From assembly GCF_048771995.1 (NCBI RefSeq), contig NC_133027.1, positions 60,449,501-60,513,500 on the forward strand: DNA of 64,000 nucleotides. The letters are read 5' to 3'. The notes beneath the pieces are model-generated. The model worked only from the letters and a program-made list of their open reading frames with translations. It made no database searches and had not been told where the DNA came from. Made by a program: the position numbers and the translations under genes. This DNA comes from Taeniopygia guttata. Taxonomy: Eukaryota; Chordata; Aves; Passeriformes; Estrildidae. This document shows, in pieces, positions 27,348 to 38,830 of the stretch (the stretch's first letter is position 1; every line of letters begins with the position of its first letter).

Positions 27348-30300
27348 ACAAAACCCCAAACAACAACAACAAAAAAACCCCTCTTTTTTTCCCCTATACT
27401 ACAGTACTGTGGTCAAAATCATGAAACAAAATATTTTTAGAACCCAGAAAACTTCCTGACCATCAACTCAAACCCATCTTTCCATTAGAGGTCTTCCTGT
27501 CTTTTCAGCTTTTGTACAGCAAGCAGATAATACTGGCTTAAGGGCTACAAAATTTTTACAAACCTAGAAATAAATTAATAGAATGAGCAACATATCAACC
27601 TTCATTGTATTAATTAGTAGAACAATTAAAACTTCAAGAGGAAAAGGACAAGAGCCAAATCTCATGCTGACTTATCTTGTAAGAAAGCATCACTGGTCAG
27701 ACAGATGGTCCCCCTAACTATAGAACAGATACTGCCTGCTGGCACTGTGCATCTGCAGCCCCTAGAGCAGAAGGTCCTGCACACAGACCCCCGTGGGACT
27801 CCCATGACTGGACAGCAGAGGCAGGAGGCAGCCAGTGTGCCCAGCCTCCCACAGGACGAGAGGTTGCTTTGCATCATCTTTCCTCTGGCACTCTCAGCTT
27901 ACTAAAAACACTGGAAAACCCAGCTTTTCTGAAAATTGTTCCAAGACAAACCCTCTTCTATCCCTAGTTCCTCTCCAAATACCCTCCCCAGTTCTATACA
28001 AATCATATACCCTTCAGAAGTTTATTTGCCTGGTCAGAATCTGCTCAATAAATAAACATGTTTGTACTTTGTCAAAGAAATAGTTACAGCCTTTGGTTCC
28101 TTTACCAAGGCACCATTTCACATATTAAAAAAAAAAAAAAAATCCTCATATCAATAAGGCTATAATTAATTCTGTGACTATCAGACTGAGCTCTGTAACA
28201 CTTCTCCAGAGTTGCCCTAGAGTTGACCTGGGGCTCGGTCATTAGTAGGCAGGAGAAGTTGAAGCACCACCATTCCTTAACTGGTTGACCAGAGCTGGTA
28301 TTTGAGTAACAAAAAAAGTTGTTTTTTCTCTCCTCCAAATGAGCTGTGCTCCTTGGTGTTGTTGAGAAGGAGCCTTCCTTGGGCTGGGACTGGAGTTATT
28401 ACTCTGGCTGCTCTCTGGCCAAGCTAGCCCAGAGCAGGAGGCCAGAACATATTTAGGCTGTGCTTCTAGCTCATCAGGGGCAGCAGCTGCTCTGGGGAAG
28501 ATTCTGGATGCAAAGGGCTGAGCATCAACCAGAGTGATTGATATCAACGAAAGAATATCACAACTCTCCACTGCTGGATCTTAAGCACAGACCAGGAGCC
28601 AGCAGTTTTGGCATTCTGAGATCTAATTCCTGCATGCGCTGATTTTAGCAGCATCCTGGCTTGCCAGACCTGTGGTTGCATCACTTTTGGAAAAGGCCTT
28701 TTATTATAGTAGTAGAAGCAGACAAAGAGGTACAAGACCTAAAGAAAAGCCAAATTGGCAAAATCAGTTCACATTTCATTGTTGTTTGAATTCTAGTAAA
28801 TACAGCCCTAAGAACAAGGGAAATCTGGATGAAAGCCAGTAGATTCTTTGGCCTGAATCAATGCTGTACTAGAAATTGAAGCAGAGAGAAAAGGCTTTAC
28901 ACATCCTGTCCATCCACAGACTAATCCAACACAGCCATAGGTCCTGGACTTGCTTAACCAGCTCAAAAATCTGGTTTGAAAGAGGCATGAGAGCACTCTT
29001 ATGACACTGCACAATCTGTTCATACACATCCTCCTGACTGCATTCAGGCCTCCAGCATTGTGCCATCCAGGCTCAGTGTGTCAGTGCCCCTACAAACAAA
29101 ATAAGCCTCTAAGCACCCTGCACCTCTGAGTGGCAACGTTCAAATGTCTTCCTTACTGTCTTCTGTCAGTCACAACTTCCCTCCCCTCACCTCCCTGCTC
29201 CCACCCCTTGCTTTGCAGTGTTTTCTCTCACCTCTAGCCCTCAGTTTCTCTTCCTTCATCAAACCTGATTTAAAACCTTCCTTCTAAAGATAAAAACTCT
29301 GTTTGCAATATTTTGATTTAAATAGTTGAGACTAAGGTTTTGAGCATTTTGTATGTACACTGACTAACTAAACCCAAGAATGCTTACATTTGTACTGCTT
29401 TATACCTTCAAAAATTCACATTCAAGCTGCTATCAGACAGGTAATCTGTCAAAACTTCACACACCTCCCTTAGTTAAGAACTTAAGTTTTTTTTTCTATG
29501 CAGCAGTGGTTCTTCAAAGATACTTATAAATTATAGAATTTTTATTAGTGCTGAATAATGCTTGAAACATTGAAAAACTAAGGGGACTAACATTATTTTC
29601 CAACTACATTTTTACAGTCAAAATAAAGGCTTATAGGAAACACAACACTGAAATTGTAAAGAACAAATAATTTCTAAAATGACCAGAACAGCCATCTTTT
29701 TACATTCTTAAATAATAATGTATTGCAAAGAAACCAGCAAACTCATGTGATTACCAGAAATAACTACAACAGCTCTCTAGCTCAATTTTTCTGGACAAGC
29801 AGCACATACCTTTCCAATTAGAAACTCACAAACATTACCATGTATTTCCAGCATGTAAGACCACAGGGCAGCCCTTCTCTTCCATCCCCTGTAACTTAAG
29901 GCACACCAGTATTAACCAGCAGACTTCCTGGTTGCCTAAACACAACCAATCAGCTGTGTCCTAATCTGAGCCTATTTGAAAAATATTTGACTTTTGTCTT
30001 GACAGTGTTGCACATGGGCCATAACAGCATAGACAAGACCTGTTGCAAAAAGAAATAGTTTTGGAAATGGCTTCTTCTTGCCTTCAGCGTCTCACGCGCC
30101 TCTTTGGGCCCCATCCTGTAATATCCTGGAATACTGGAGAGTTTCCGCTTACCAAAGTCTTCTTTATGACATGACCCATTACATGGGGGAAAGGAATGGA
30201 TGCCTCTGATATAACAAATGATACCTCCCAACTCTAATCACAGTAATGAGAAGAAAACAATATTTCAGTTTCTCTTTTACTTACTCTCTCAGTGAATAGC

Positions 30301-32064
30301 CATAGTGTGTTATTGAAGGTTTTAATTGTTAAACAATTCACTGTTAAATCCCACCAGGACTGGCCTGTTTTTTTCAGTTTCTGAAGGATCATGAGATGGA
30401 AGTACTAATATTTTTAAGTAGTCACAGAGTAATCTTGAAGTTTTGCTGCCTTCAAGCAAGTACTTCTTTGGAAATGCATTCATTGCTTTCTCAGAAGGAT
30501 TAAGGTCAAATCATAATATGAATCTCTTTGCAGACTCTTATTATTTTCATCAGTGCCCATACCAAAAATATCAACCCACAGACAGGCAGAAATTCCATTT
30601 GAGGAAAGCTGGCTGTCTACCCCTGCAACAGTATGGAAATTACAGGATGCTCAGAGCAAGCACTTCATGATGGACAAAAAGGCAGATTAGCCTGGCCTGA
30701 GACAACATGAACATGAAGTGTCATAGAGCATACTGTCACTCCTGAAAAATTATTGCAGGGCTACAAAAAAAGGGTAGAGTAGAATAAAGGGTAACTAGAA
30801 TACTGGAGAATAATATGCTGAGTCACAGGGGGAGGAGGACAAGAAAAGTGGGATGCATCAGAACCATAATGACAATCACCCTTGCTGTGACCTATTGGCA
30901 CAAGATCAGAGGATGATGGAAGAAGAGAGATTTTTATTTCCAGTCTGACAGAGCAAGTCTGTTTTCTGATGTCCAAAGTGGGAGGTTTTGTAAGAAGCAG
31001 TTTCAGCATCACAAGGCACTTTTCTGGGCTTGTAGGTTCAAAGGAAAAATGTGACTGGCCAGGATCAAAAGCGTTGTTCAGTCATGGCTGATAAGCATGT
31101 GCCTTATGGCACCTGTCCTGTAAATAGGACCTTTCACCTTTCAGAACACGCTGTGGCTGAGGGACCACCTACAGCAGGGAGACATGGGACAGGCCATGCT
31201 CCTGTTTACTATGGAAATAAAGAACAATGACAATATGGAACTGAAGGTACCTATAAAATGTATGTTAGTCTGAACTTTGTGTTCTTTAAATAGGCCAAGG
31301 AAGCCTTGACAGGTTAGTTCTATTAAGCCTACAAAGCCTTAGTTATAGCAATAGAGTAATAACAATTTCACTTTTTTACTGATATTTCTTCCTTCTTTTC
31401 CTGTAACTTCTCATCTCCAAGTCCTTCTTTTCTCCCATTTCATAGAATTATCTTTGGTAAAATATTTAAGTTAATTACGTTTCAAAAAGTGCAGATTGTT
31501 GTGCTCTTTTTTCAGCTAGTTGGACCTTCATTAGATTCTAAATGTGTCTTGCTCAGTGCTTGACCTCCTCATTCCCAAGAAAATCCTTCCAGTTTTAGTG
31601 AAGGAGAGCCATTGTGCACAAAGCAGATGACTAGTACTGAGAATACTTGATTGTTTTCCAGCTTCTGCTATGTGCTTCTTGGGTGTTTTCCAGGAATTCA
31701 TTTTTGTTGTGCTCAGATCTCCACATATGAAATGGAAATAATATTATCCAACAGCATGATATCAGAAACCAGATATTATCATTATTGCTAAACCAAAGGA
31801 AACACTCATCACTTGGTTTTGTGGTTTTAGTGCCCTAAAAACAAACAAGGACTAGATACCTCTTCCATCAGGAAATAAAACAAGTAAATGCACTTCATTC
31901 ACAGCATCATTTTCCCACTTGGGTATAACAACTACATTTAAAAACTCAGAGGAGTGAGAGGTGTTATTCATCATGTAAGATTTCTTACATTGGACAATCA
32001 TTGATAGAGACAATGTTAAAAAAATATATGTTGTTTCCTGAAGAATTTGAGCCTCCTCAGTGAC

Positions 32065-32089
32065 AAAAAAAAAAAAAAAAAAAAAAAAA
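32065..32089 (+). repeat. A25 homopolymer
   Basis: Twenty-five consecutive A without a recognised element upstream. Simple repeat or orphan poly(A) tail. Confidence 0.9.
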
Positions 32090-32639
32090 GCTGGATACCA
32101 TATACAGTTTTATAGAATACATATACTATGCTTGCTGCTCTCCTGTCCCAGGACAGCTAAAATATTCACGTTAGTAGCAGCATTCACTAAATATTTAGCT
32201 TTTTTTAGAATGGACTTTCATTTCACTGGTGATCAAGAATTTCCTTTATACAGGATACATCTTCTGTCACTTTGGCTAATACTTCACATAGGCAGAGAAG
32301 AGCTATAAGTTTCACTTAGAATTAGCAGAAAAAATAGCAGTATGAGGGGGAAAAATTATTTCCATGAGAGCATAATGTGCAGCTTCCTGTAATAGACTGC
32401 TCTTCCAAATCCAGCAAAAAGTAGTGGATCTCTTCAGCATTCACTGGGCTGCTAGACATGTAAAGGTGAAGCATGCAGACACGCAAAACTAATCACTGTA
32501 TTCCTATAGACATACAGGAATGACACATTTCCTAAAAATAGCTGGACGTTAGGCAATGCTTTTACTGCCTGGGACAGCCAGACTGCTCCCCCTGACTTTT
32601 CCTTTTCTGTTTGTGCAATCCACACACTCCAGGCCTTCT

Positions 32640-33075
32640 AGGGACTGGACTGCTGTGATTCCACGGGTCCCATCATCTCCTGGCAGAGACATAACTGCAA
32701 AAATGGGCTGCGAAGACAGCTTGGCTCAGAACCGCTCATAGCCCGGCCCGGAGCTCGCAAGCTCCCCCAGCTCTGCCAACAGGTTAGAGCGAATGAGGGA
32801 TGCACACGGGATTACGGATTTAAAACAAAAAAGAGAGTGAAGCGTGCAGGGCATCTGTCCAGGGCTGAGTTTGGCGCCCTGCAGATTCAGGGACCCCCTC
32901 GGCGCGCTGTGAGCGCTCCAAATCCTGGCTCCGGAGTTTTCCCGGCACGGGAGGTCCCGGCGGGGCAGGCGCGGGCCAGCGCTGCCCCCCAGCGCCGGGC
33001 GCTCGCCTGCGCTCAGCCCGGCCACAGACGGCTCCCGCACCGCTCACGGCTCTCCGGGCAGCAGGACTTCAGCTA
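32640..33075. promoter_or_regulatory. small orphan CpG island
   Basis: GC content and CpG frequency rise sharply, most strongly at 32880-33060, in a region otherwise AT-rich. In birds such blocks usually mark promoters. Open frames on both strands (for example minus 32726-33040) are compositional and match no family I know. The 5' coding exon of CNKSR3, the expected leftward neighbour, is not seen here. A non-coding transcript promoter or a distal promoter remains possible. Confidence 0.5.
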
Positions 33076-33079
33076 GGGG

Positions 33080-33318
33080 TACAGAGAGCTTTATGCTCCC
33101 AGATCTAGATATATTCTATTACATATCTATAGAGCTATAGCTATATCACAGAACTATATGCCTTCTATGAAGATATCTAACGCAATATATATTTTTATTA
33201 CATATACACTCCCATGTACAAGTAAATATTTACACTTTTTTCATGCAACAGCACCTTTACACACAATACATTTGTACTTTTTTTGGTTCTAGATATCAGT
33301 ATATGGGACAAACGATAC
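33080..33318. repeat. AT-rich low-complexity stretch
   Basis: TATA-, CTATA- and ATATAT-like words dominate between the CpG-rich block and the LTR. No unit repeats regularly. Confidence 0.6.
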
Positions 33319-33324
33319 ATCAAT
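33319..33324. repeat. target-site duplication, left copy
   Basis: ATCAAT directly abuts the LTR and is repeated exactly at 33944-33949. A 6-bp duplication is typical of alpha- and beta-like (class II) retroviral integration. Confidence 0.9.
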
Positions 33325-33943
33325 TGTCGGAATCCGTGGGTATTGGTGATTCCGAGATTGTAGAAAGTCTCTGTCTTTCAGCCCCATTGCCAAAGAAGAA
33401 GCCATAATTCGTCTGTGCTGTTTTCAAGGTTGTTTATTCTTGCTTATCTCTAACATGTTCTGCTGCCCTGCTGCAGGTCTGTCCTGCAGGGCAGTGTGCG
33501 GGACTCTGCCCCCAGTGGGATGTTACAAACATTATATACCAGAAACTACGTGTACTATATTTACAATAATGTGCCAATATCTATCATCTACGTTGAACAG
33601 CGTGTCCCCAGCCTAAACCAACAGAAAAATGCCAACACTACAGTGAAACATGGAGGGCATGAAGAAGGAGGAAAAGGACAAGACACACCCAATTCCTCCA
33701 TCTTGTCCCCTCTGAACCCCTAATCTAGAAACCTAAAATTTTACTTTTGCACCCGTGCCACACTTAATTATTACTCTTATCAAACACTCAGAGCTTGTAA
33801 TTCATCCTGTAAGATTGAAAACTCCTCTCCATGGACAGAGATCAGAGACAGTGTCTCTGGGGGCTCTGTACAGGGGGGTTCCTGACTCCTGCCAGGGTCC
33901 CAGACCTGCCAGGGCAGCCAGAGGGAAGCCCTGGATTCCCACA
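33325..33943 (-). mobile_element. solo LTR of an endogenous retrovirus
   Basis: A 619-bp element bounded by imperfect inverted ends (TGTCGGAATCC at the left, GGATTCCCACA at the right) and flanked by the exact 6-bp direct repeat ATCAAT. On the minus strand it begins TGTGGGAATCCAGGG and ends in ...CGACA, with AATAAA at about 33432-33437 near its 3' part, so the promoter-to-poly(A) direction is leftward. No internal retroviral region adjoins it, so it is a solo LTR left by recombination between two LTRs. The start resembles LTRs I associate with passerine genomes; this is from memory. The 75-codon frame inside it is not a gene. Confidence 0.9.
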
Positions 33944-33949
33944 ATCAAT
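33944..33949. repeat. target-site duplication, right copy
   Basis: ATCAAT, identical to 33319-33324, marks the other edge of the LTR insertion. Confidence 0.9.
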
Positions 33950-36039
33950 TAATGCATGAGGGTAGTGCTAGGCGTGATGAAGAAACATTGATAATTCAAA
34001 AAATTCTCATATCTATGACAAATTAAGGTTCTTACGTGATAAAGATGGTGCTTTACATCCCCATTTCATTTTCACAGCTGAATTCCATATCAACAAGGAA
34101 CATTGTGCTCTGTAAATACATGTTTTCTTTCCCTCTTCCCTCCCTTCTCCTAAGATTTTGTGATTATTTTAATTCCCAGCTTTCCATAAGATACAGAATA
34201 TAGATACAGGCCTTTTATACACAGCAAGAAAGTAATAATTAAAACTTGACACTCCCTTTAGCTAGGGGTTTTTGTTTCTAAGTCACATTTTCCTCTGTAA
34301 AACTCTTGTGAAAATTTTAAAACACTCTTTAAACACTTCCCAAAAAACAATTGTAAGAGTTCTGCTGGGTGCAGCAAAAGCACACTGGAAATGCCTCCTG
34401 CCTTCTGGGTCCATAGGCACTCTCCAGAAAAATCCCATCAAAGATCATAACTGGATGTGACACTGATGCCTTGGAGTGAGTTTATGGGCAATGGTGTCAC
34501 TCATAGATTAACACCAGCTTAACACTGTATTTCATATTGACCCTGACAATATTTACAGAGATTGCCATCTTATTCAGGACATGGAGGAAAATGTTTTGCT
34601 ATCTGCCCTTCCCAGGTTACCTCTGTCCTACTGTGCAGAATCCTACAGTAGTGAGTAACTACAACCATTTTCCAAATATATGACCTAAAGTTAAGACTTT
34701 CTTTTGTTATTTTAAATATGACATTTTTTTCTTCTTCCCCTGACAGCATTAACCAGAAATTTGTCATGTCTTGGCTCTGACACAAAACTGCATCCCCACC
34801 AACTCTGCAAAAGGACATCGTCTGCCAGGATTTTTCCTGAGCCTTCAGAAAGATCTCACACCAGATCTCAAGGATGACTCAGCAAACAATCCCTACCTCT
34901 CCTACATCCCTCACAGAAATGAAACTAATCCAGAGGCCTAAATTACAAAGACAAAAACCTCAGAAACCATGCAGTCATACAGCATCATGGAAAACCCAGA
35001 CACTTGGAAAAAATGGAAGAGATGGAAGAGAAAGGAGCAGCGCAAGGAGTTAGCCAAGTCACAGTGTGGAAAAGATAAGCTGCTTCAGGAAGAAGACAGT
35101 GTTCTCTGTGAGCAGGCAGAGAAAAGTGTACTTTCTGCCTGATTTAATTAGGGCAAAGAACAACTTCAGGGATCCCTCGGACTTGTTTCTTTAATTAGGA
35201 GATTAAATGACAAAGTATATGGACAACTGCTTTGATATCCTATAGTAATTTGGAAGCTCCTACATCACAAACTGTGTTAAAACAAGGACATGTAACATGG
35301 CATGTGACACATTGTAAAATAAACATATTGGGGTTAGACCACTGTTACTATGCATGCACTTCCTTGTGCACTTATTAATTTTGACTCTATTCCAATATCT
35401 GGACCAGAACATCTGATGTTTTAAGTTTATCCAAATAAGTTAAAAAATGTCCTGGTTTCTGTATTGCCCAAATACAGTGAAAGAATTTTCCGAGTCAAGC
35501 TAAATATGCTGATATACACTGTATCCTCACAAGGAACATGAGTAAACAGAAAAACTAGCTTTATTGCTGTTTTTTATTGCATTATTATTTATGTAAAATA
35601 ATCTCCTGGTATTTTCTTAGTTGTTTAGGCACATTGGGTTCTCTAATACAAAGCAAAAGCATTTTCAACTTTGAATGCTGCCTCTGTTACAGTAACAAAC
35701 CAAAACCAATTTATCCAAAGCAGGATTTGGGATTTTGCTATTAAAAGGCTGGAGTCTAGTCACACTAGAAATGTAATGGCCTGCCACAGCTCAGTAAGAC
35801 AATATCCTAATCCCTTGGACTTTCTTCAGTTAATTTTGGAAATCACTCTGCCATTCATAATGCAGCACTTTGTCTTCATGTATCCATTTTCTGCTACAGC
35901 CAGCAGTATTTAATACTTTTTGATGCTCCATCACTCTAGCAGCTGTTTTCTTTTGGTTTTGATACTGCCTGGGGAAAATGTGACATTTTAAAGTAAAAAG
36001 AAAGAAATAAGAAAAAAGAGAGGAAACAAGTGCTGAACA

Positions 36040-36300
36040 ATGAGAGACTTTGCACTCGTGTGAAGGCAGCTCCACCAGCATGGAAATAGATGGCCCAGCA
36101 GATGTGAAATCAAGGGAGGCTTTCCGGTGTTTGCTGAATCATTTCTTCCTTTGTTATCGCTACAGGGCTTCCTGTCAGCAAGTCAATAGTGCATTCAGAG
36201 CACAGCTAAAAGGCCAGATCCTATTCACTGAGGAGCCCCAATTAGCCATGTGATGTCAAGGGACCTTTTCGCATCTAACACAGTAACATTGTATCAAAAT
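36040..36300. promoter_or_regulatory. candidate conserved non-coding element with SOX-type motif
   Basis: Unique, balanced-composition sequence with a CCTTTGTTAT SOX-type site near 36150 and CCAATTAGCC near 36238. Two consecutive + frames cover it (36050-36253 and 36250-36483) but match no family and have no splice context I trust. Conservation is untested. Confidence 0.2.
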
Positions 36301-37828
36301 AATGGTAATCTGCTTCCAAAGTTGGAGGAGGGAAAACAAACCGGAGCACACCCATGTCCTGCTACTGGGGACTATAACAGATTTTTACAGTGTGCACGTC
36401 AAGATTTGTTCTGTTCTCTCATTTTTCTCAATCAGATAAGCATTATTCAGCAGGATTGTCTTGGTTTTATTTTAAAGGAATAGAACACAAGTTACATGCA
36501 AGCACTTGAAGAAAAGGAATACACAAGTTTTACTGAGAATAAGATGGACTGAATTTACAAGTGTAACAGCCACCCTCTCTTTGGGGTCATTGGATGAGGA
36601 TCTCCAGATAACCAAGACTGAAAACACATTCTGATCTGTTCTATGTAAACTGCCTTAACTGACCCTCAGGCAGAAAAAGTGATGGGGAGTTGTTCTGGCT
36701 TAAGGGCTATAGAAAAAATTAGGCAGGCATTACATAGAGTTTTCACTGACAGCTAGAGTTTGGTAAAAAAAAATCAGCTATTGAGGGCTAACTAACTCAA
36801 ACAGGCACCTTCTGCCTGAGCACTGGTCCCTACCCTAGGGCAGCCTGAAGCTTATGACACCAGAGGTCTGACAGCTGCACCCAACACCATCCTGGGGGCA
36901 GCCTGATCCCCGTAAGAGATCAAAGAAAAAGCGCAGGTTGGTAAATAAGTGTTCAATTCCTACTGCTCTTAGAATGACTCTTGATGACAGCTTACTTTTC
37001 ATGAGAAAATTAAACCAGCTCTCAATATGACAAACCCATCTATAAAAAATCTACAGTGAAAAGGGAGTAACACTGGTTTTGCAAATTTCAATATACAATG
37101 CTCAGATTCTACAAGAAGTGTGTCCATGTAATTCATCATACAGTTGCAGCTCTGTTCCAAAAGGAGGTGACTAAAACAAGGACTGTATAACTTTTTTTAT
37201 TATTAAGATTTTATTTGATAACTGAACTATAACTGTATTTTAACATCTATCAAGTTTTGCTTGAATTAAGCTAGTTTCATTAAACTTCTCTGTTGTAATG
37301 AATGAGATACCTCTACAGAAATATTAATAACTTTCTACATCACACTTTCACTATTTTCATGGAGATTTCAAATAAAAAGGACAAAACAACTCAAGACTCC
37401 AGGAAGTATTATCTCACAGGTAATAGTATTCAATAATATTCAGTTAGGTTAAATACAATGCCACCTTAATGCCACCTTTGAAAATAGGTCAATAATTCCA
37501 TGTGAAATTCTCTATTCTATATCAGGGAGAAATATTTTTTCTCAGGTAATTTTTACTCCTCTTAACTTATAAGCTACTATAAACATCAGGGCTGAAAGTT
37601 TTGTTACATACAACTCCACACAGTCCCATCCCAGCTTTTATAAAGTGACAAGTACACAAAGCACATAAACAGCTTGAGCAATGCAAGCTACTAAAAAACC
37701 CCCGAACCTTACAGAGCCTATTCTACTATATCAAGTCCCCATACATTGAATGTACTAATCAGAATTTTTTTAACTTGTCACACAAGCTACATACTGATTA
37801 AACTATACAAGAGATAGCTCAATATCTC

Positions 37829-37879
37829 TCTATATATTATATATATATCTATATATATATAAGAGCTAGCACAAGGGTT

Positions 37880-37910
<31 letters not shown>

Positions 37911-37913
37911 TTG
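37829..37913 (+). repeat. TATA-type microsatellite and T-rich tract
   Basis: An AT dinucleotide-rich run (to about 37861) is followed after a short spacer by T runs interrupted by single C. Low-complexity DNA. Confidence 0.8.
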
Positions 37914-38559
37914 TTCTTGAAGGTAAATTCTTTCCTTAAACAATCTTAGCACTTCCCTTTCCTTGTTCATTTTTCTAATGTGCTCAATTTTTGGAAGCCA
38001 CTTCATTCATTTGTAGAAGGCTTTGAGACAAAGCATCCATCTTAATCAATGATGAGCAAGAAGCCTACATGGCAGCACAGCATGGAAGACTACCAATAAT
38101 ACAATAGCTTCAGGCATTACCACCTTTTCTTTCTGTAAAAGACTTACAGACTAACATATTTTTCAATACAGCCACAGCATGCTTTCCTCTGTCCCTGAAC
38201 TAATTACACTTTTCAAATAGAGGTAGACAAGCTGTATCTTTCATTAACAGGAGCATATTAAAAACTCTTAGCTGTAAAACTTCAGAATCAAGATTTTGAT
38301 TTTTAGGGAAAGAGAAAAGATACAAACAAACAAATCAGCCCAGCCCCACTATAACAAACAAACTCCTCAAATCTCCTTACCTGTGGCAATAAAAACCTTT
38401 TTAAATAGCTTACCCTTTCAAAGAAGTACACTACACCTTCTCAATAAACTATCCTAAGCTGGTTTCTGTCACCTGTATCTTATTCTCATCAAGAAGATTA
38501 AGTTAGCTCTTTAAGGTAGTTTTTTTCACACTACCACTTAGAAGACAAGCCAAGCAGTT

Positions 38560-38830
38560 AAACAAGGTGGTTAATCTGCTGTTTTGTTCCCTCTACAATA
38601 AATGTAATTAAACTGTAAAGTGTTCAGTATGTATTTTGATTACAATGGAAAAAGAGCTGCTATTTTAATTATTGTAGCATTCTTATCTAAATATGCTAAT
38701 AGCTTAAAGTGCTTAAATTGTAAAGAACTTTTAAAGCATTGATATCTCTATTATGAGCTCTTTTTGCTGTTACATAATTTGTAATTGGCTTAACTAGTTT
38801 ACCATCCAATATAAATGCACAAACTCAAGA
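38560..38830. promoter_or_regulatory. candidate AT-rich conserved element
   Basis: Very AT-rich but non-repetitive, with closely packed homeodomain-type cores (GTAATTAAAC, TTTTAATTATTG, TGTAATTGGC) and a TTACAATGG SOX-like site. This texture resembles deeply conserved vertebrate enhancers. It lies just left of the apparent strand-skew change. Conservation cannot be judged from one genome. Confidence 0.25.

Larger units (their letters stand above)
23421..32639. other. gene-free DNA
   Basis: Only chance frames, simple repeats and pyrimidine-rich patches (for example 29140-29290) are seen. On the + strand A and C appear in excess over T and G, which would fit transcription of the minus strand or a replication-linked bias. 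No exon is recognised. Confidence 0.55.

Noticed and set aside
28869..29066. Minus-strand frame beginning MAQCWRPECSQEDVYEQIVQ that looks protein-like
   Set aside because: A stop lies two codons before the ATG, no splice sites are convincing, and I could not assign it to any family. A decayed exon is possible but unsupported.
32726..33040. Minus-strand frame of 104 codons in the 33-kb CpG block, tested as CNKSR3 exon 1
   Set aside because: Does not contain the expected N-terminus of CNKSR3 or any SAM-domain sequence.
33496..33723. Plus-strand frame of 75 codons
   Set aside because: It lies inside the solo LTR, antisense to its direction.
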